Shown: positions 42,884 to 52,805, counted from the stretch's first letter. The stretch: DNA of 64,000 nucleotides from Chryseobacterium sp. 3008163 (GCF_003669035.1 NZ_CP033070.1:2480001-2544000), one strand, 5' to 3'. Made by a program: numbers and translations. Notes: generated from the letters alone by a model not told the origin.

Positions 42884-43891
42884 ATGTCTAATATTGAAAA
42901 AAACAACCCAATGTCTGCTGAAGAAGTTTTAAAACTTAAAACTATCAAAGCAAAATCAGCTGAAAAATCAGCCAATTTAAAATTATCAGCCAAAGAACCG
43001 GAAATGGAAACCATCGATGGAAGAGCTTATCCAAAAGGAATGAAGTCTGTAGCTATCACAATGAATGAGAAATCAGCTGTCGATGAAAACCTTGAAACAG
43101 ATTTTTTCTATCCAACTCATTCAGACTTCGAATATCAACCAAAATTAGAACCTAAAAAAGACCGTAAACCAAAATTTATTGAAAGAGAAAATTTCTTAAG
43201 TGCTGAAGGGGCAAGAACAATCTTCGGAGTTGATCAGAGAAAAGTATTCAATTCTACAGCTTACCCGTGGCGTTGCGTCGGAAGAGTAGAGAGCTCTTTA
43301 GGAATTGCGAGTGGTGTTATGATTGGCCCGAGACATCTCTTGACTTGTGCACATATCATCGATTGGAAACCCAATAATCAAACAGGCTGGTTAAAATTCA
43401 CACCTATGTATTATAATGGTAGCGCGCCTTACGGAAGTTCTTGGGGAATTCAAACCTACTACAAACATAAAGTTGCTGGTCCTACGATTGATGGCACAGA
43501 AGTTCAGTTTGATTATGTGGTAGTCGTTCTCGACAGACCCATTGGAAACAGTACAGGCTGGTTAGGTTCTAAATCTTACTCTGATTCTTGGGACGGACAG
43601 GCTTCTTTTACTCACGCTGGTTATCCTGCAGATTTAACGGGAACGCAAAGACCTACTTATCAAACAGGCATTGCTTTAGATGGTGATTTCTGGAGTCCGG
43701 ATGATAATCAAAGTATTCAACACAAAGCTGATATCTGGCCCGGACAAAGCGGTGGCCCGTTTTGGGGGTATTGGAATGGTTCGCCGTATGCAGTTGCCAC
43801 TCAAAGCGCACATAATCCAAGCATTAATTTTGCAAGCGGGGGTTCAGATTTAGTTGGTCTCGTGACAAGAGCAAGAAACGAATATCCTTAA
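42884..43891 (+). CDS. Trypsin-like serine protease
   Basis: A 335-residue protease. About 110 residues of charged, disordered N-terminal region (EEVLKLKTIKAKSAEKSANL) precede the S1 domain, which shows HLLTCAHIIDW (His), VQFDYVVVVLD (Asp) and WPGQSGGPFWG (Ser). The fold resembles glutamyl endopeptidase-type enzymes. No Sec signal peptide is seen, so the long N-terminal part may be a propeptide, possibly cut by the adjacent caspase; that is inference. It is co-directional with the caspase gene. Confidence 0.9.
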   Translation: MSNIEKNNPMSAEEVLKLKTIKAKSAEKSANLKLSAKEPEMETIDGRAYPKGMKSVAITMNEKSAVDENLETDFFYPTHSDFEYQPKLEPKKDRKPKFIERENFLSAEGARTIFGVDQRKVFNSTAYPWRCVGRVESSLGIASGVMIGPRHLLTCAHIIDWKPNNQTGWLKFTPMYYNGSAPYGSSWGIQTYYKHKVAGPTIDGTEVQFDYVVVVLDRPIGNSTGWLGSKSYSDSWDGQASFTHAGYPADLTGTQRPTYQTGIALDGDFWSPDDNQSIQHKADIWPGQSGGPFWGYWNGSPYAVATQSAHNPSINFASGGSDLVGLVTRARNEYP

Positions 43892-43961
43892 ACATTATTT
43901 TGTTTTATAAATGGAGAGTCTGGTTTTTAGAATCGGGCTCTTTTTTGTTTTTATAATTAAA

Positions 43962-43990
43962 AAAACAGCACCTTAAAAAAGTGCTGTTTA
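43962..43990. terminator. Terminator between convergent genes
   Basis: AACAGCAC and GTGCTGTT pair around CTTAAAAAA with A/T runs at the sides. A second, weaker hairpin (GAGAGTCTGG with GGGCTCTTTTTT) precedes it at about 43913 for the protease gene. Confidence 0.75.
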
Positions 43991-43999
43991 ATATGTATA

Positions 44000-44449
44000 T
44001 TATTTTCTAAACATTTCCGTGTGCGGAATATTGTCTTCCAAATATTTCTTTCCGGTATCTTCAAAACCAAATCCTGAATAAAATCTTAAAAGATAATCTT
44101 GGGCAGAAATTCTCACTTCGCTTGTATGAAAGCGATTTTCGATGGTTTCTACTGCGTATTGGATCAGTTGTTTGCCTAAGCTTTTTCCTCTGGCTTTTTC
44201 CGTTGTTAAAACTCTTCCGATAGAAGTTTCGGGATACTTTATTCCTTTATTAAAAACTCTGCAGTACGCTAAAACATTTTTATCTTCTTCTGCCCAAATA
44301 TGTATTGCCTGCTGATCATATCCATCCAAATCATGATAAGGACAATCTTGTTCTACCACAAAAACATCAACTCTCGCTTTAATGATTTCGTAAAGTTCAG
44401 AAGTGGTAATCTCTTCAAAACTTTTTATTTTCCAAACAATATTATTCAT
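44000..44449 (-). CDS. GNAT acetyltransferase, ElaA type
   Basis: A 149-residue acetyltransferase. YEIIKARVDVFVVEQDCPYHDLDGYD is the characteristic ElaA start; acetyl-CoA binding fits VLTTEKARGKSLGKQLI; the end (YLLRFYSGFGFEDTGKKYLEDNIPH) is typical as well. The substrate is unknown. It overlaps engB by 8 bases. Confidence 0.88.
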   Translation of the reverse strand: MNNIVWKIKSFEEITTSELYEIIKARVDVFVVEQDCPYHDLDGYDQQAIHIWAEEDKNVLAYCRVFNKGIKYPETSIGRVLTTEKARGKSLGKQLIQYAVETIENRFHTSEVRISAQDYLLRFYSGFGFEDTGKKYLEDNIPHTEMFRK

Positions 44450-45065
44450 TGAAAGTCACGCCGTTATTAACCAAAAATTCATTCGTTTTTTGAATGAAAC
44501 TTAAAATCTCATCTGTTCCGGTTTTCTTTTCAGCAGATGTTACATAAATTTCTGGAAGATCTTCCCATGTTTTGTGAAGTTCAGCTTTGTAATCTTCAAC
44601 GTTTTTTATGGCGATATTCGGTTTTAGTTTATCAACTTTCGTGAAAACTATTGAAAACGGGACACCACTTTCTCCACACCATTGGATAAATTCCAAATCA
44701 ATATTCTGAGGGGTGTGACGAGAATCAATCAAAACAAAAAGATTCACCAGATTGTTTCTATTTAAAATATAGTTGTTAATTAATTTTTCAAAATCACGTC
44801 TCATTACTTTTGAAACCTTTGCATATCCATATCCCGGTAAATCGGTAAGATACCAGCTTTCATTAATGATAAAATGATTAATCAACTGAGTTTTCCCCGG
44901 AGTTCCCGAAGTTTTTGCCAAATCTTTCCTGTTGAGCATTCCGTTGATCAATGAAGATTTTCCTACGTTTGAGCGTCCGATAAAAGCATATTCAGGGATG
45001 GTTCCTTCGGGGCATTCCTGCCATTTTCCACTGCTTTTTACAAACTCTGCTGTCTTTATAACCAT
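44442..45065 (-). CDS. engB: Ribosome biogenesis GTPase EngB (YsxC/YihA)
   Basis: A 207-residue GTPase needed for 50S subunit assembly. G motifs: FIGRSNVGKSSLI (G1), TSGTPGKTQLINHF (G2), LTDLPGYGYAKVS (G3), FTKVDKLK (G4) and TSAEKKTG (G5). Length is normal. Its gene is coupled to the ElaA-type gene downstream. Confidence 0.95.
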   Translation of the reverse strand: MVIKTAEFVKSSGKWQECPEGTIPEYAFIGRSNVGKSSLINGMLNRKDLAKTSGTPGKTQLINHFIINESWYLTDLPGYGYAKVSKVMRRDFEKLINNYILNRNNLVNLFVLIDSRHTPQNIDLEFIQWCGESGVPFSIVFTKVDKLKPNIAIKNVEDYKAELHKTWEDLPEIYVTSAEKKTGTDEILSFIQKTNEFLVNNGVTFNE

Positions 45066-45094
45066 TTTGTCTTGATTTTATTTAGAAAAATAAA

Positions 45095-45115
45095 CCATTA
45101 AGAAATTCTTAATGG
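45095..45115 (-). terminator. Hairpin between hydrolase and engB
   Basis: CCATTAAGAA and TTCTTAATGG form a perfect palindrome. On the minus strand it is followed by TTTATTTTT, as for a terminator of the hydrolase gene. Confidence 0.65.
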
Positions 45116-45127
45116 CTTACTGTCAAT

Positions 45128-45889
45128 TTATATTTTATCTTTTACCCAATTGTATAGAATCTCGTTGAATTCATCGGGTTTTTCCATCATTGCAGCATGT
45201 CCGCATTTATCAATCCAGAAAAGATCTGAATTTGGGATAAATTTATGCATATCAATAGCAACTTCAGGAGGTGTTACGTTATCCTGTTTCCCCCAAATCA
45301 GGCACGTCGGGCGCACAATTTTAGGAAGATCGTTTAACATATTGTGTTTAATTGCGCTTCTTGCCAACATCACCGTTTTGATTCCTTTCATCCTGTCATT
45401 GACCACACTGAAAACTTCGTCTACCAAAGCTTCTGTAGCAACTGCAGGATCGTAGAAAACTTCTTCAGCTTTCTTTCTTATATATGAACGGTCATTTTTT
45501 CTCGGGAAACTGTCACCAAATGCTCTTTCGTATAATCCAGAGCTTCCGGTAAGAACTAAGTTTTTCACCAAATCTGGTCTTGCCAAAGTCAAAATAAGTC
45601 CCACATGACCACCCATAGAATTTCCTACAATGGTTACGGGTTTGCCAATTTCGCTTTCGATAAATTTAATTACGTATTTGGCGATTGTTGTAAGATTGGT
45701 ATTGAGTACCGGCAAATCATAGATGGGGAGCTGAGGTACATAGACCTTAAACCCTTTCTCTGAAAAAAAATTCACCATCTTGTCAAAATTGCTCAACCCA
45801 CCCATCAAACCGTGCAAGAGCACCAATGGATGTCCTTCCCCAGCTTCAATGAAGGTATATTTCTTATCTTTTTTTGTACTAAATATCAT
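45128..45889 (-). CDS. Alpha/beta hydrolase
   Basis: A 253-residue hydrolase. Oxyanion region VLLHGLMGGLSNF, nucleophile elbow GNSMGGHVGL (Ser), acid in WGKQDNVTPPEV, and His in KCGHAAMMEKP, so the triad is complete. No signal peptide. It stands alone upstream of engB behind the mraZ control region. The substrate cannot be told from sequence. Confidence 0.88.
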   Translation of the reverse strand: MIFSTKKDKKYTFIEAGEGHPLVLLHGLMGGLSNFDKMVNFFSEKGFKVYVPQLPIYDLPVLNTNLTTIAKYVIKFIESEIGKPVTIVGNSMGGHVGLILTLARPDLVKNLVLTGSSGLYERAFGDSFPRKNDRSYIRKKAEEVFYDPAVATEALVDEVFSVVNDRMKGIKTVMLARSAIKHNMLNDLPKIVRPTCLIWGKQDNVTPPEVAIDMHKFIPNSDLFWIDKCGHAAMMEKPDEFNEILYNWVKDKI

Positions 45890-46114
45890 AAAATCGCTTT
45901 AATAAAGCATTGCAAAAATACAAATTATACACCAAAAATTTTTTGATATCTCTAATTTAAAATAAAAATAATATAATAAGGCTTTTCTTACAGTCTTTTT
46001 TAAAAATCTTTTTATTATTCGACGAATAGCAGGGCTTGTAAGTCTTTTCGAATCAAATATTTAAACCGCTTTTGTTGACTCTGGTGTAAAACTTATTAAC
46101 ATTAAGTCAAAAAG

Positions 46115-46139
46115 TGGGAAAAAGTGGGAGCTTTTGGAA
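46115..46139 (+). promoter_or_regulatory. MraZ operator: three direct repeats
   Basis: TGGGA (46115), TGGGA (46125) and TGGAA (46135) are spaced exactly 10 bases apart with 5-base spacers. This is the arrangement known for MraZ binding upstream of dcw clusters. A -7 box TAATTTTG lies just behind it at 46149-46156, only seven bases from the mraZ ATG, so the message may be leaderless. Confidence 0.8.
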
Positions 46140-46162
46140 AAATTTGTATAATTTTGTCCCAA

Positions 46163-46621
46163 ATGAGAAATTTCATTGGAACATATGAGTGCAAAATAGA
46201 CGACAAAGGTCGCCTAAAGGTGCCTTCATCGCTAATTAAGCAGATGGAGAACTTTGAGGAGAAAGTCTTTGTGGTAAAGCGTTCTGTGTTTCAACCGTGT
46301 CTCGAAGTTTATCCTATGAAAGCATGGGATAAGCTTATGGAAAAGATTAATAAACTAAACAGATTCATTAAAAAGAATGCTGATTTCATCAGGATGTTTA
46401 CTGCAGGTGTAAAAACTGTAGAACTAGACAGTGCCGGAAGACTGCAGATTTCAAAAGATCTTACGCATTATGCAAATCTTACGAAAGAAATTGTAGTGAC
46501 AAGTGCAGGCGAACTTTTCGAGATTTGGGATAAAGATGCCTATGAAAAGGTAATCGCAACCAATGAAGAAGATTTTGCAAGTCTGGCAGAAGATGTAATG
46601 GGCACTTTTGATGAAGAATAA
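46163..46621 (+). CDS. mraZ: Transcriptional regulator MraZ
   Basis: A 152-residue protein with two SpoVT/AbrB-like MraZ repeats: FIGTYECKIDDKGRLKVPSS and, later, KTVELDSAGRLQISKDL. It represses or tunes its own dcw operon by binding the TGGGN repeats just upstream. I start at 46163 because the longer frame from 46124 contains the operator and -7 box. Confidence 0.93.
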   Translation: MRNFIGTYECKIDDKGRLKVPSSLIKQMENFEEKVFVVKRSVFQPCLEVYPMKAWDKLMEKINKLNRFIKKNADFIRMFTAGVKTVELDSAGRLQISKDLTHYANLTKEIVVTSAGELFEIWDKDAYEKVIATNEEDFASLAEDVMGTFDEE

Positions 46622-46636
46622 ATAAAAGTATCACAA

Positions 46637-47536
46637 ATGAGCATATATCACAACCCCGTTTTATTGAAGCAAAGTGTGGATGATTTGGTGACGAATCTGG
46701 ACGGAATATATGTGGACTGCACATTTGGTGGTGGTGGTCATTCACAGGAAATTTTAGACAGGCTTTCTGAAAATGGAAAGCTGTACGCATTTGATCAGGA
46801 TTTGGATGCACTAAAAAATACAATTGATGACCCGAAGTTTACCTTAATCAATCAAAATTTTAGATTTCTTGAAAATTCTCTTTTGATGTACGGGGTTGCG
46901 AAGGTTGACGGTGTTTTGGCTGACCTTGGCGTTTCTTCTCATCAGTTTGATGAAGCGGTCAGAGGGTTTTCTACAAGAAACAATGCGCCGCTCGATATGA
47001 GAATGAATGTGATGCAGAGTTTGGATGCTAAAAAAGTAATCAATGAGTATGAAGAGGAAGCTTTAGCGGATATTTTTTATTACTATGGTGAATTGAGAGA
47101 AGCGAGAAAACTGGCGAGAGACATCGTTCATCACAGAAAAATAAAAGCAATCAATACAACGGAAGATCTGAAAAAACTCTTCAGCTTTCTTCCGCCGCAT
47201 AAAGTGAATAAATTTTATGCACAGCTTTTTCAGGCGATCAGAATTGAAGTCAATCAGGAACTAGAAGTTTTGAAGGAAATGCTCGTTCAGGCTTACAATG
47301 TTTTGAAACCGGGAGGAAGACTAGTGGTGATTTCTTATCATTCTTTGGAAGATCGTTTGGTCAAAAGATTCCTGAAAAACGGAATGTTTGAAGGAGAACC
47401 GCAACGTGATATCTACGGAAATTATGCGAAAGCATTTGAACTTGTAAAAAGCAAAGCAATCATTCCTGATGACAAGGAAATTGAAGAAAACTCAAGAGCC
47501 AGAAGTGCTAAAATGAGAACAGGAATAAAATTATAA
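46637..47536 (+). CDS. rsmH: 16S rRNA m4C1402 methyltransferase
   Basis: A 299-residue RsmH (MraW). SAM-binding YVDCTFGGGGHSQEILD, VDGVLADLGVSSHQFDE, GFSTRNNAPLDMRMN, and the C-terminal ISYHSLEDRLVKRFL and SRARSAKMRT are all present. It is the second gene of the dcw cluster, 15 bases after mraZ. Confidence 0.96.
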   Translation: MSIYHNPVLLKQSVDDLVTNLDGIYVDCTFGGGGHSQEILDRLSENGKLYAFDQDLDALKNTIDDPKFTLINQNFRFLENSLLMYGVAKVDGVLADLGVSSHQFDEAVRGFSTRNNAPLDMRMNVMQSLDAKKVINEYEEEALADIFYYYGELREARKLARDIVHHRKIKAINTTEDLKKLFSFLPPHKVNKFYAQLFQAIRIEVNQELEVLKEMLVQAYNVLKPGGRLVVISYHSLEDRLVKRFLKNGMFEGEPQRDIYGNYAKAFELVKSKAIIPDDKEIEENSRARSAKMRTGIKL

Positions 47537-47553
47537 ACCACAGAGTGAGAATT

Positions 47554-47608
47554 CCCCTCCTCTGGAGGGATGTCAAAAATTCAAGCGAATTTTTGACGGG
47601 GTGGTTTA
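47554..47608. repeat. Interspersed hairpin repeat
   Basis: CCCCTCCTCTGGAGGG is self-complementary in part, followed by CAAAAATTCAAGCGAATTTTTG, a second hairpin. This two-hairpin unit resembles interspersed repeats of Chryseobacterium and sits in the 113-base rsmH-ftsL gap. Confidence 0.5.
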
Positions 47609-47649
47609 AAAAGAATAATTAATAATAAAAATAAAATCAGACAAAGTCT

Positions 47650-48015
47650 GTGGCAAGAAAACCAACATATCGTCCTCAAAAAAGACTCACTTTTATAGAT
47701 ATTATAAAAGGGAATTTTCTGAACCGTGATGAGTTGACCACGCATTATAAGTTTTTCTTATTGATTTTTGTTTTGATGATGGGGATGATTTATTCAAACC
47801 ATTTGGTGAACAAAAAAATTAAAATTGTTAATGCTTTAAAAGAACAAACAGAAGAGTTTAAATCAAGAAATGCTTACGCACAAAGTAAGCTCATTAAAGT
47901 AAAAATGGAATCTGAGTTGGGGAAACAGGTTGCCGCAGATTCATTAATGACCTTAGAAAGTCATCCTCACAAATTGTTAATAAAATTGGACAGTACAGAT
48001 GCAAAAGCCAAGTGA
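47650..48015 (+). CDS. ftsL: FtsL-like cell division protein
   Basis: A 121-residue bitopic protein with a GTG start. The basic cytoplasmic part (ARKPTYRPQKRLTFIDII) is followed by one helix (FFLLIFVLMMGMIYSNHLV) and a periplasmic coiled coil (NALKEQTEEFKSRNAYAQ). Position between rsmH and ftsI and this layout identify it as the FtsL equivalent. It overlaps ftsI by 17 bases. Confidence 0.85.
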   Translation: MARKPTYRPQKRLTFIDIIKGNFLNRDELTTHYKFFLLIFVLMMGMIYSNHLVNKKIKIVNALKEQTEEFKSRNAYAQSKLIKVKMESELGKQVAADSLMTLESHPHKLLIKLDSTDAKAK

Positions 48016-49990
48016 ATACGACAACAAACGTAAAAAAACGTTACGATGGGGCTACCTCTTTGCAGTGGGGGCTCTTTGCGTGTTTGTGCTTTTCATTGGA
48101 AGAATTATTCTTCTGCAGAATACCAATGTTCAGGAAATTAAAGACGATTATATCAATAATAATTACCGAAACGCCACTTTAAAAGCCGCAAGAGGAAATC
48201 TGTATGCTTCAGACGGTTCTATTTTGGCGACGACGGTGATGCGTTATGATGTTTATCTTGATTTTAAAACAATTAAAGATACGGTCTACACGAACAATAT
48301 CGGTCCGCTCACAGATTCTTTAAGCAAAATGTTCGGAAAACCGAGAGCTGATTTCAGAAAAAGATTTGACGAGCAGAGAAAAAAGAAAAACCAGTATTAT
48401 TCTTTGGTAAAAGGGTTAGATTTCGATGAATACGACAGAATCAGAAAATTCCCGATTTTTAAAAGAGGAAAAAATAAAGGTGGTTTCATCATCGACAGAA
48501 ATTATAAAAGAGAATTAGCAACTTCAGAAATTGGAGCCGGAACGATAGGAATCGATAACGGAGTCGCAAAAGCCGGACTTGAAGGAGCGTTTTCAAAATA
48601 TTTAACAGGAATCGACGGAAGCAGATACGAACAAAGAGTAAACTCTTCTCAGTGGAAACCGATTGATTTTTGGAAAGTAAACGAACCTACAGATGGTCAG
48701 GATGTTTATACAACTTTAGATCTTAGAATTCAGGATATTGCCCATTCGGCTTTAGAAAAACAACTGATAAATTTTGAAGCAAAGCACGGAACGGTGATCG
48801 TCATGGAAGTGGCAACCGGAAAAGTGCGTGCTTTGGTTAATTTAAGAGAAACCGAGCCGGGAGTTTATGAAGATGCTTATAACTATGCATTAAAAGATAA
48901 TATTGAACCAGGGTCTACGTTCAAAACGATTTCGCTTTTGGCGGCAATGGATGACGGATTTATCGATGAAAATACAACCGTAAACGTAGGAAACGGAGTG
49001 TGGGTGTATGCAAAACAGAGAATTTCTGACGGTCACGGCGGTGGAACTTATGACATCAGTGATGTTTTGGCAAAATCAAGCAACGTGGGGACGGCAAAAT
49101 TGATTACTAAGTTTTACGCTGACAAACCGGAAATTTTTCTCGATCATTTAAGAAGATGGAAACTGTTTGACAAAATGGATATTGAACTTCCGGGAATTAC
49201 AAAACCAAGAATTTTAACTCCAAAAAGCAAATCGTGGAACGCTGCAACATTAGCCTCAATAGGTTATGGATATGCAACGAACATCAACCTTCTGCAATTA
49301 GCAACCTTTTACAACGGTGTAGCCAATAAAGGAAAAATGCTGAAACCGATCTTCATTGATAAAATAATGAAAGATGGGAAAACTGTTTTCGAAGCGAAAG
49401 AAGAGGTGATGGTTAAAAAAATGGCTTCTGATAAAGCCATTCAGATGATGACGAGCGCTTTAACGAAAGCGGTTGAAAAAGGAACGGGAAGAAGTATTTT
49501 CACACCCAATCTGAAAATGGCGGGAAAAACAGGAACGGCAAGATTTGAATACTGGTTGCCTGGTCCGATGAAATACAGAGCGTCTTTCGCAGGTTTTTAT
49601 CCGGCAGACAATCCGAAATATACTTGCTACGTGATGATCAGCGAGCCGAATGTTTCAAAAGGATTTTACGGAGGAACAGTTTCCGCACCGGTTTTTAAAG
49701 AAATTGCCGGAAAGACTTTCCTGAAAACACCTCAAAATGTTGAAAAGGAAATGCTGGTAGACAGAAAGGTCAATCTGAATAAAATGGTTGAACCGAATGT
49801 AAAAGTAGCAGTTAATAATAAACAAATGCCAAATGTAGTGGGACTGATTGGTAAGAATGCTATTCCACAATTGGAAAATTTAGGATATCGTGTAGACTTT
49901 AAAGGAGTTGGAAGAATTAAAGAACAATTTCCACTTGAAGGCACAACAATCAGTAAAAACCAGAGAATTTATTTGTCTCTGCAAAATTAA
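47999..49990 (+). CDS. ftsI: Penicillin-binding protein, FtsI/Spo0VD type with PASTA domain
   Basis: A 663-residue class B PBP, the septal peptidoglycan transpeptidase. One N-terminal helix (WGYLFAVGALCVFVLFIG), a pedestal domain, then SxxK in EPGSTFKTIS, SxN in AKSSNVGTAK and KTGT in MAGKTGTARFE. A C-terminal PASTA domain (QMPNVVGLIGKNAIPQLENL) closes it. It stands between ftsL and murE. Confidence 0.94.
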   Translation: MQKPSEYDNKRKKTLRWGYLFAVGALCVFVLFIGRIILLQNTNVQEIKDDYINNNYRNATLKAARGNLYASDGSILATTVMRYDVYLDFKTIKDTVYTNNIGPLTDSLSKMFGKPRADFRKRFDEQRKKKNQYYSLVKGLDFDEYDRIRKFPIFKRGKNKGGFIIDRNYKRELATSEIGAGTIGIDNGVAKAGLEGAFSKYLTGIDGSRYEQRVNSSQWKPIDFWKVNEPTDGQDVYTTLDLRIQDIAHSALEKQLINFEAKHGTVIVMEVATGKVRALVNLRETEPGVYEDAYNYALKDNIEPGSTFKTISLLAAMDDGFIDENTTVNVGNGVWVYAKQRISDGHGGGTYDISDVLAKSSNVGTAKLITKFYADKPEIFLDHLRRWKLFDKMDIELPGITKPRILTPKSKSWNAATLASIGYGYATNINLLQLATFYNGVANKGKMLKPIFIDKIMKDGKTVFEAKEEVMVKKMASDKAIQMMTSALTKAVEKGTGRSIFTPNLKMAGKTGTARFEYWLPGPMKYRASFAGFYPADNPKYTCYVMISEPNVSKGFYGGTVSAPVFKEIAGKTFLKTPQNVEKEMLVDRKVNLNKMVEPNVKVAVNNKQMPNVVGLIGKNAIPQLENLGYRVDFKGVGRIKEQFPLEGTTISKNQRIYLSLQN

Positions 49991-49996
49991 AAAAAA

Positions 49997-50040
49997 GTCC
50001 TGAAGGGACGACCTAAAAAAGTATAGGATGAAATCCTATT
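49997..50040. repeat. GTCCCGAAGGGAC-type intergenic repeat, copy 1
   Basis: GTCCTGAAGGGAC, then a spacer, then TAGGATGAAATCCTA. Both halves are hairpins. It is close to the copies at 55465 and 59389. Confidence 0.75.
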
Positions 50041-50083
50041 AAAATAAACGGTCATAAAAAATAAAATAAACCGCATCAAAGAA

Positions 50084-51544
50084 ATGCAATTAGTTGAATT
50101 ATTAAACAGAATTCCAGTACTAGAAATTCACGGTGAAAATAACCGTGAGGTTTCCGAAATGGTTTTTGACAGCAGAAAAGTTTCCGAAAACTCTTTGTAC
50201 ATCGCATTGAGAGGAACGGTTGTAGACGGACATTCATTTATTGCATCTTCAATTGAAAAAGGCGCAAAAATTATTGTTTGCGAGGAACTTCCTGAAAATT
50301 TAAATGAAGACATTACTTACGTTAAAGTAAAAGATGCTTCTAAAACTTTAGGTCACTTGGCTTCCAATTTCTATGGAAATCCTTCTGAAAAGTTAAAGTT
50401 GATCGGCGTTACCGGAACTAACGGGAAGACCTCTGTTTCGACTTTGCTGTTTGATGTGTTTAAAAATTTAGGCTACGATTCAGCTTTATTGTCAACAGTA
50501 GAAATCAGAATCGGAGAAAAAATAATTCCGGCGACACACACGACTCCGGATGTAATTACCATCAATAAAATTTTGGCTCAGGCTGTTGAGGAAGGATGCG
50601 AATTTGCTTTTATGGAAGTGAGTTCTCATGGCATTGCCCAAAACCGAATTGAAGGTCTGACTTTCAAAATTGCCGGGTTTACAAATCTTACACACGATCA
50701 TTTAGATTATCATAAAACGTTTGATGAATATTTAAAAATCAAGAAAAGGTTTTTTGATGAGTTAAATGAAAATGCAATCGCCATCACTAACGTAGACGAT
50801 AAAAACGGAAACGTAATGCTTCAAAACACAAAGGCTGCAAAAAGGTCTTATGCTTTGAAAACGATGGCGGATTATCACGGAAGAACTCTGGAAGTTGATT
50901 TCAACGGAATGCTTTTGAATTTCAACGGAAAAGAGTTCTGGACGACTTTAACAGGAAAGTTTAATGTCTATAATCTATTGCTTGTTTTCGGAATTGCTTC
51001 TGAATTAGGATTTGAACAGGATGAAATTCTTCAGGCAATCAGCATTCTAAAAAGAGTTTCCGGGAGATTTGAAACTTTCAAATCTGATGGCGGAATTTTC
51101 TTCATCGTCGATTACGCGCATACTCCTGATGCGTTGGAAAATGTGTTAGACAGCATCAATGACATCAGAACAAAAAATGAAAGACTGATTACAGTTTTCG
51201 GTTGTGGAGGCGACAGAGATCACTCCAAAAGACCTGAAATGGGAAATATTGCATCAAAGAAATCAACTTTGGCAATCATCACTTCAGACAACCCGAGAAC
51301 GGAAGATCCGAACCAGATTATCAAAGAAATTGAAGCAGGTGTTGAACCTCAAAACTTTAGCAAATACACTTCAATTCCAGACAGAAGAGAGGCCATTAAA
51401 ATGGCAATCAAATTCTCTGAACCGAAAGATATTGTTCTCGTAGCCGGAAAAGGGCACGAAAATTATCAGGAAATCAATGGTGTGAAACATCATTTTGATG
51501 ACAAAGAAGTGATTAATGAGTTATGGCAATTAATGAGCAAATAA
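50084..51544 (+). CDS. murE: UDP-MurNAc-tripeptide ligase MurE (meso-DAP type)
   Basis: A 486-residue Mur ligase that adds the third amino acid of the stem peptide. ATP loop GVTGTNGKTSVSTL, substrate loop ATHTTPDV, EVSSHGI, and in the C-terminal domain TSDNPRTEDP. The DNPR sequence is the signature of enzymes specific for meso-diaminopimelate. Length is normal. Confidence 0.95.
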   Translation: MQLVELLNRIPVLEIHGENNREVSEMVFDSRKVSENSLYIALRGTVVDGHSFIASSIEKGAKIIVCEELPENLNEDITYVKVKDASKTLGHLASNFYGNPSEKLKLIGVTGTNGKTSVSTLLFDVFKNLGYDSALLSTVEIRIGEKIIPATHTTPDVITINKILAQAVEEGCEFAFMEVSSHGIAQNRIEGLTFKIAGFTNLTHDHLDYHKTFDEYLKIKKRFFDELNENAIAITNVDDKNGNVMLQNTKAAKRSYALKTMADYHGRTLEVDFNGMLLNFNGKEFWTTLTGKFNVYNLLLVFGIASELGFEQDEILQAISILKRVSGRFETFKSDGGIFFIVDYAHTPDALENVLDSINDIRTKNERLITVFGCGGDRDHSKRPEMGNIASKKSTLAIITSDNPRTEDPNQIIKEIEAGVEPQNFSKYTSIPDRREAIKMAIKFSEPKDIVLVAGKGHENYQEINGVKHHFDDKEVINELWQLMSK

Positions 51545-51563
51545 ATTTTAAATAAAAAGCATT

Positions 51564-52805
51564 ATGCTATATTATCTATACGAATATCTAACGAGCCAAG
51601 GCATCCACGTTCCTGGGATGGGAATGTTGAAGTATATCTCTTTCCGTGCGGGGATGGCGGTTTTGTTGTCTTTGACGATAGCGCTTATTTATGGAAAAAG
51701 CATCATCAATTATCTGCGAGGAAAACAGATGGGCGAGTTGGTTCGTGATCTTGGATTAGACGGACAAAAACAAAAAGAAGGAACGCCTACAATGGGAGGT
51801 TTCATCATTATTATTGCGACTTTAATTCCTGTTTTGTTATTTACAAGAATTACCAATATTTATATAGTTCTTCTGATTGTAACCGTAGTTTGGATGGGCG
51901 CCATCGGATTTTTAGATGATTATTTAAAGAAAATAAAGAAAAATAAAGACGGATTAAGCGGAAAATTTAAAATTGTCGGACAAGTCGGTTTAGGGTTAAT
52001 TATCGGAGTTACAATGTATTTCCATCCCGATATTACGGTTAAAAGAAAATATGCAGATACAAAAGTGGTCAACAGAAACAATGTAGAGCAAAACTTCATG
52101 CCTGCTGAGAAAATCACTGTTTCTACCGTTCCTTTTGCTAAAAATAATGAGTTTGATTATAGTGGAGTTTTATTTTGGATGAATGACGAAGATGCCCACG
52201 AATGGGCTTGGATTGTATTTATCCCTATCGTTATTTTCATCGTAACAGCCGTTTCAAACGGAGCCAATATTACCGACGGAATTGATGGTCTTGCAGCCGG
52301 AACAAGTACGGTTATTTTACTGACGTTGGCATTTTTTACCTACGTTTCCGGGAACATCATCTTTGCAGATTATCTCAATATTATGTTCCTCCCAAACATG
52401 GGTGAAACCACGATTTTTGTCGTCGCAATGGTGGGAGCTGTTATCGGATTCTTTTGGTACAATACGTATCCTGCACAGGTTTTCATGGGAGATACCGGAA
52501 GTTTGATGTTGGGTGGTGTAATAGCTGTTTTGGCGGTTATTTTAAGAAAAGAATTAATGATTCCTGTGCTTTGCGGAATTTTCTTAATAGAGAATGTTTC
52601 AGTGATGTTGCAGGTGGTTGTATTTAAATACAGAAAAAGAAAATTTGGGTTAGAATATGCCCAGAACAATAGATTGTTTAAAATGTCCCCATTGCATCAT
52701 CATTATCAGAAGGATGGTTTTCACGAAAGTAAAATCGTCAACAGAATGATCATTATTGGTGTAATGTTAGCGATTGTATGTCTTATTACATTGAAAATGA
52801 GATAA
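51564..52805 (+). CDS. mraY: Phospho-MurNAc-pentapeptide transferase MraY
   Basis: A 413-residue polytopic membrane enzyme that makes lipid I. Conserved loops: [36 protein letters not shown], and [16 protein letters not shown]; the final [13 protein letters not shown] loop is present. It is longer than the E. coli protein because of a loop after [12 protein letters not shown], usual in Bacteroidetes. Confidence 0.96.
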   Translation: MLYYLYEYLTSQGIHVPGMGMLKYISFRAGMAVLLSLTIALIYGKSIINYLRGKQMGELVRDLGLDGQKQKEGTPTMGGFIIIIATLIPVLLFTRITNIYIVLLIVTVVWMGAIGFLDDYLKKIKKNKDGLSGKFKIVGQVGLGLIIGVTMYFHPDITVKRKYADTKVVNRNNVEQNFMPAEKITVSTVPFAKNNEFDYSGVLFWMNDEDAHEWAWIVFIPIVIFIVTAVSNGANITDGIDGLAAGTSTVILLTLAFFTYVSGNIIFADYLNIMFLPNMGETTIFVVAMVGAVIGFFWYNTYPAQVFMGDTGSLMLGGVIAVLAVILRKELMIPVLCGIFLIENVSVMLQVVVFKYRKRKFGLEYAQNNRLFKMSPLHHHYQKDGFHESKIVNRMIIIGVMLAIVCLITLKMR

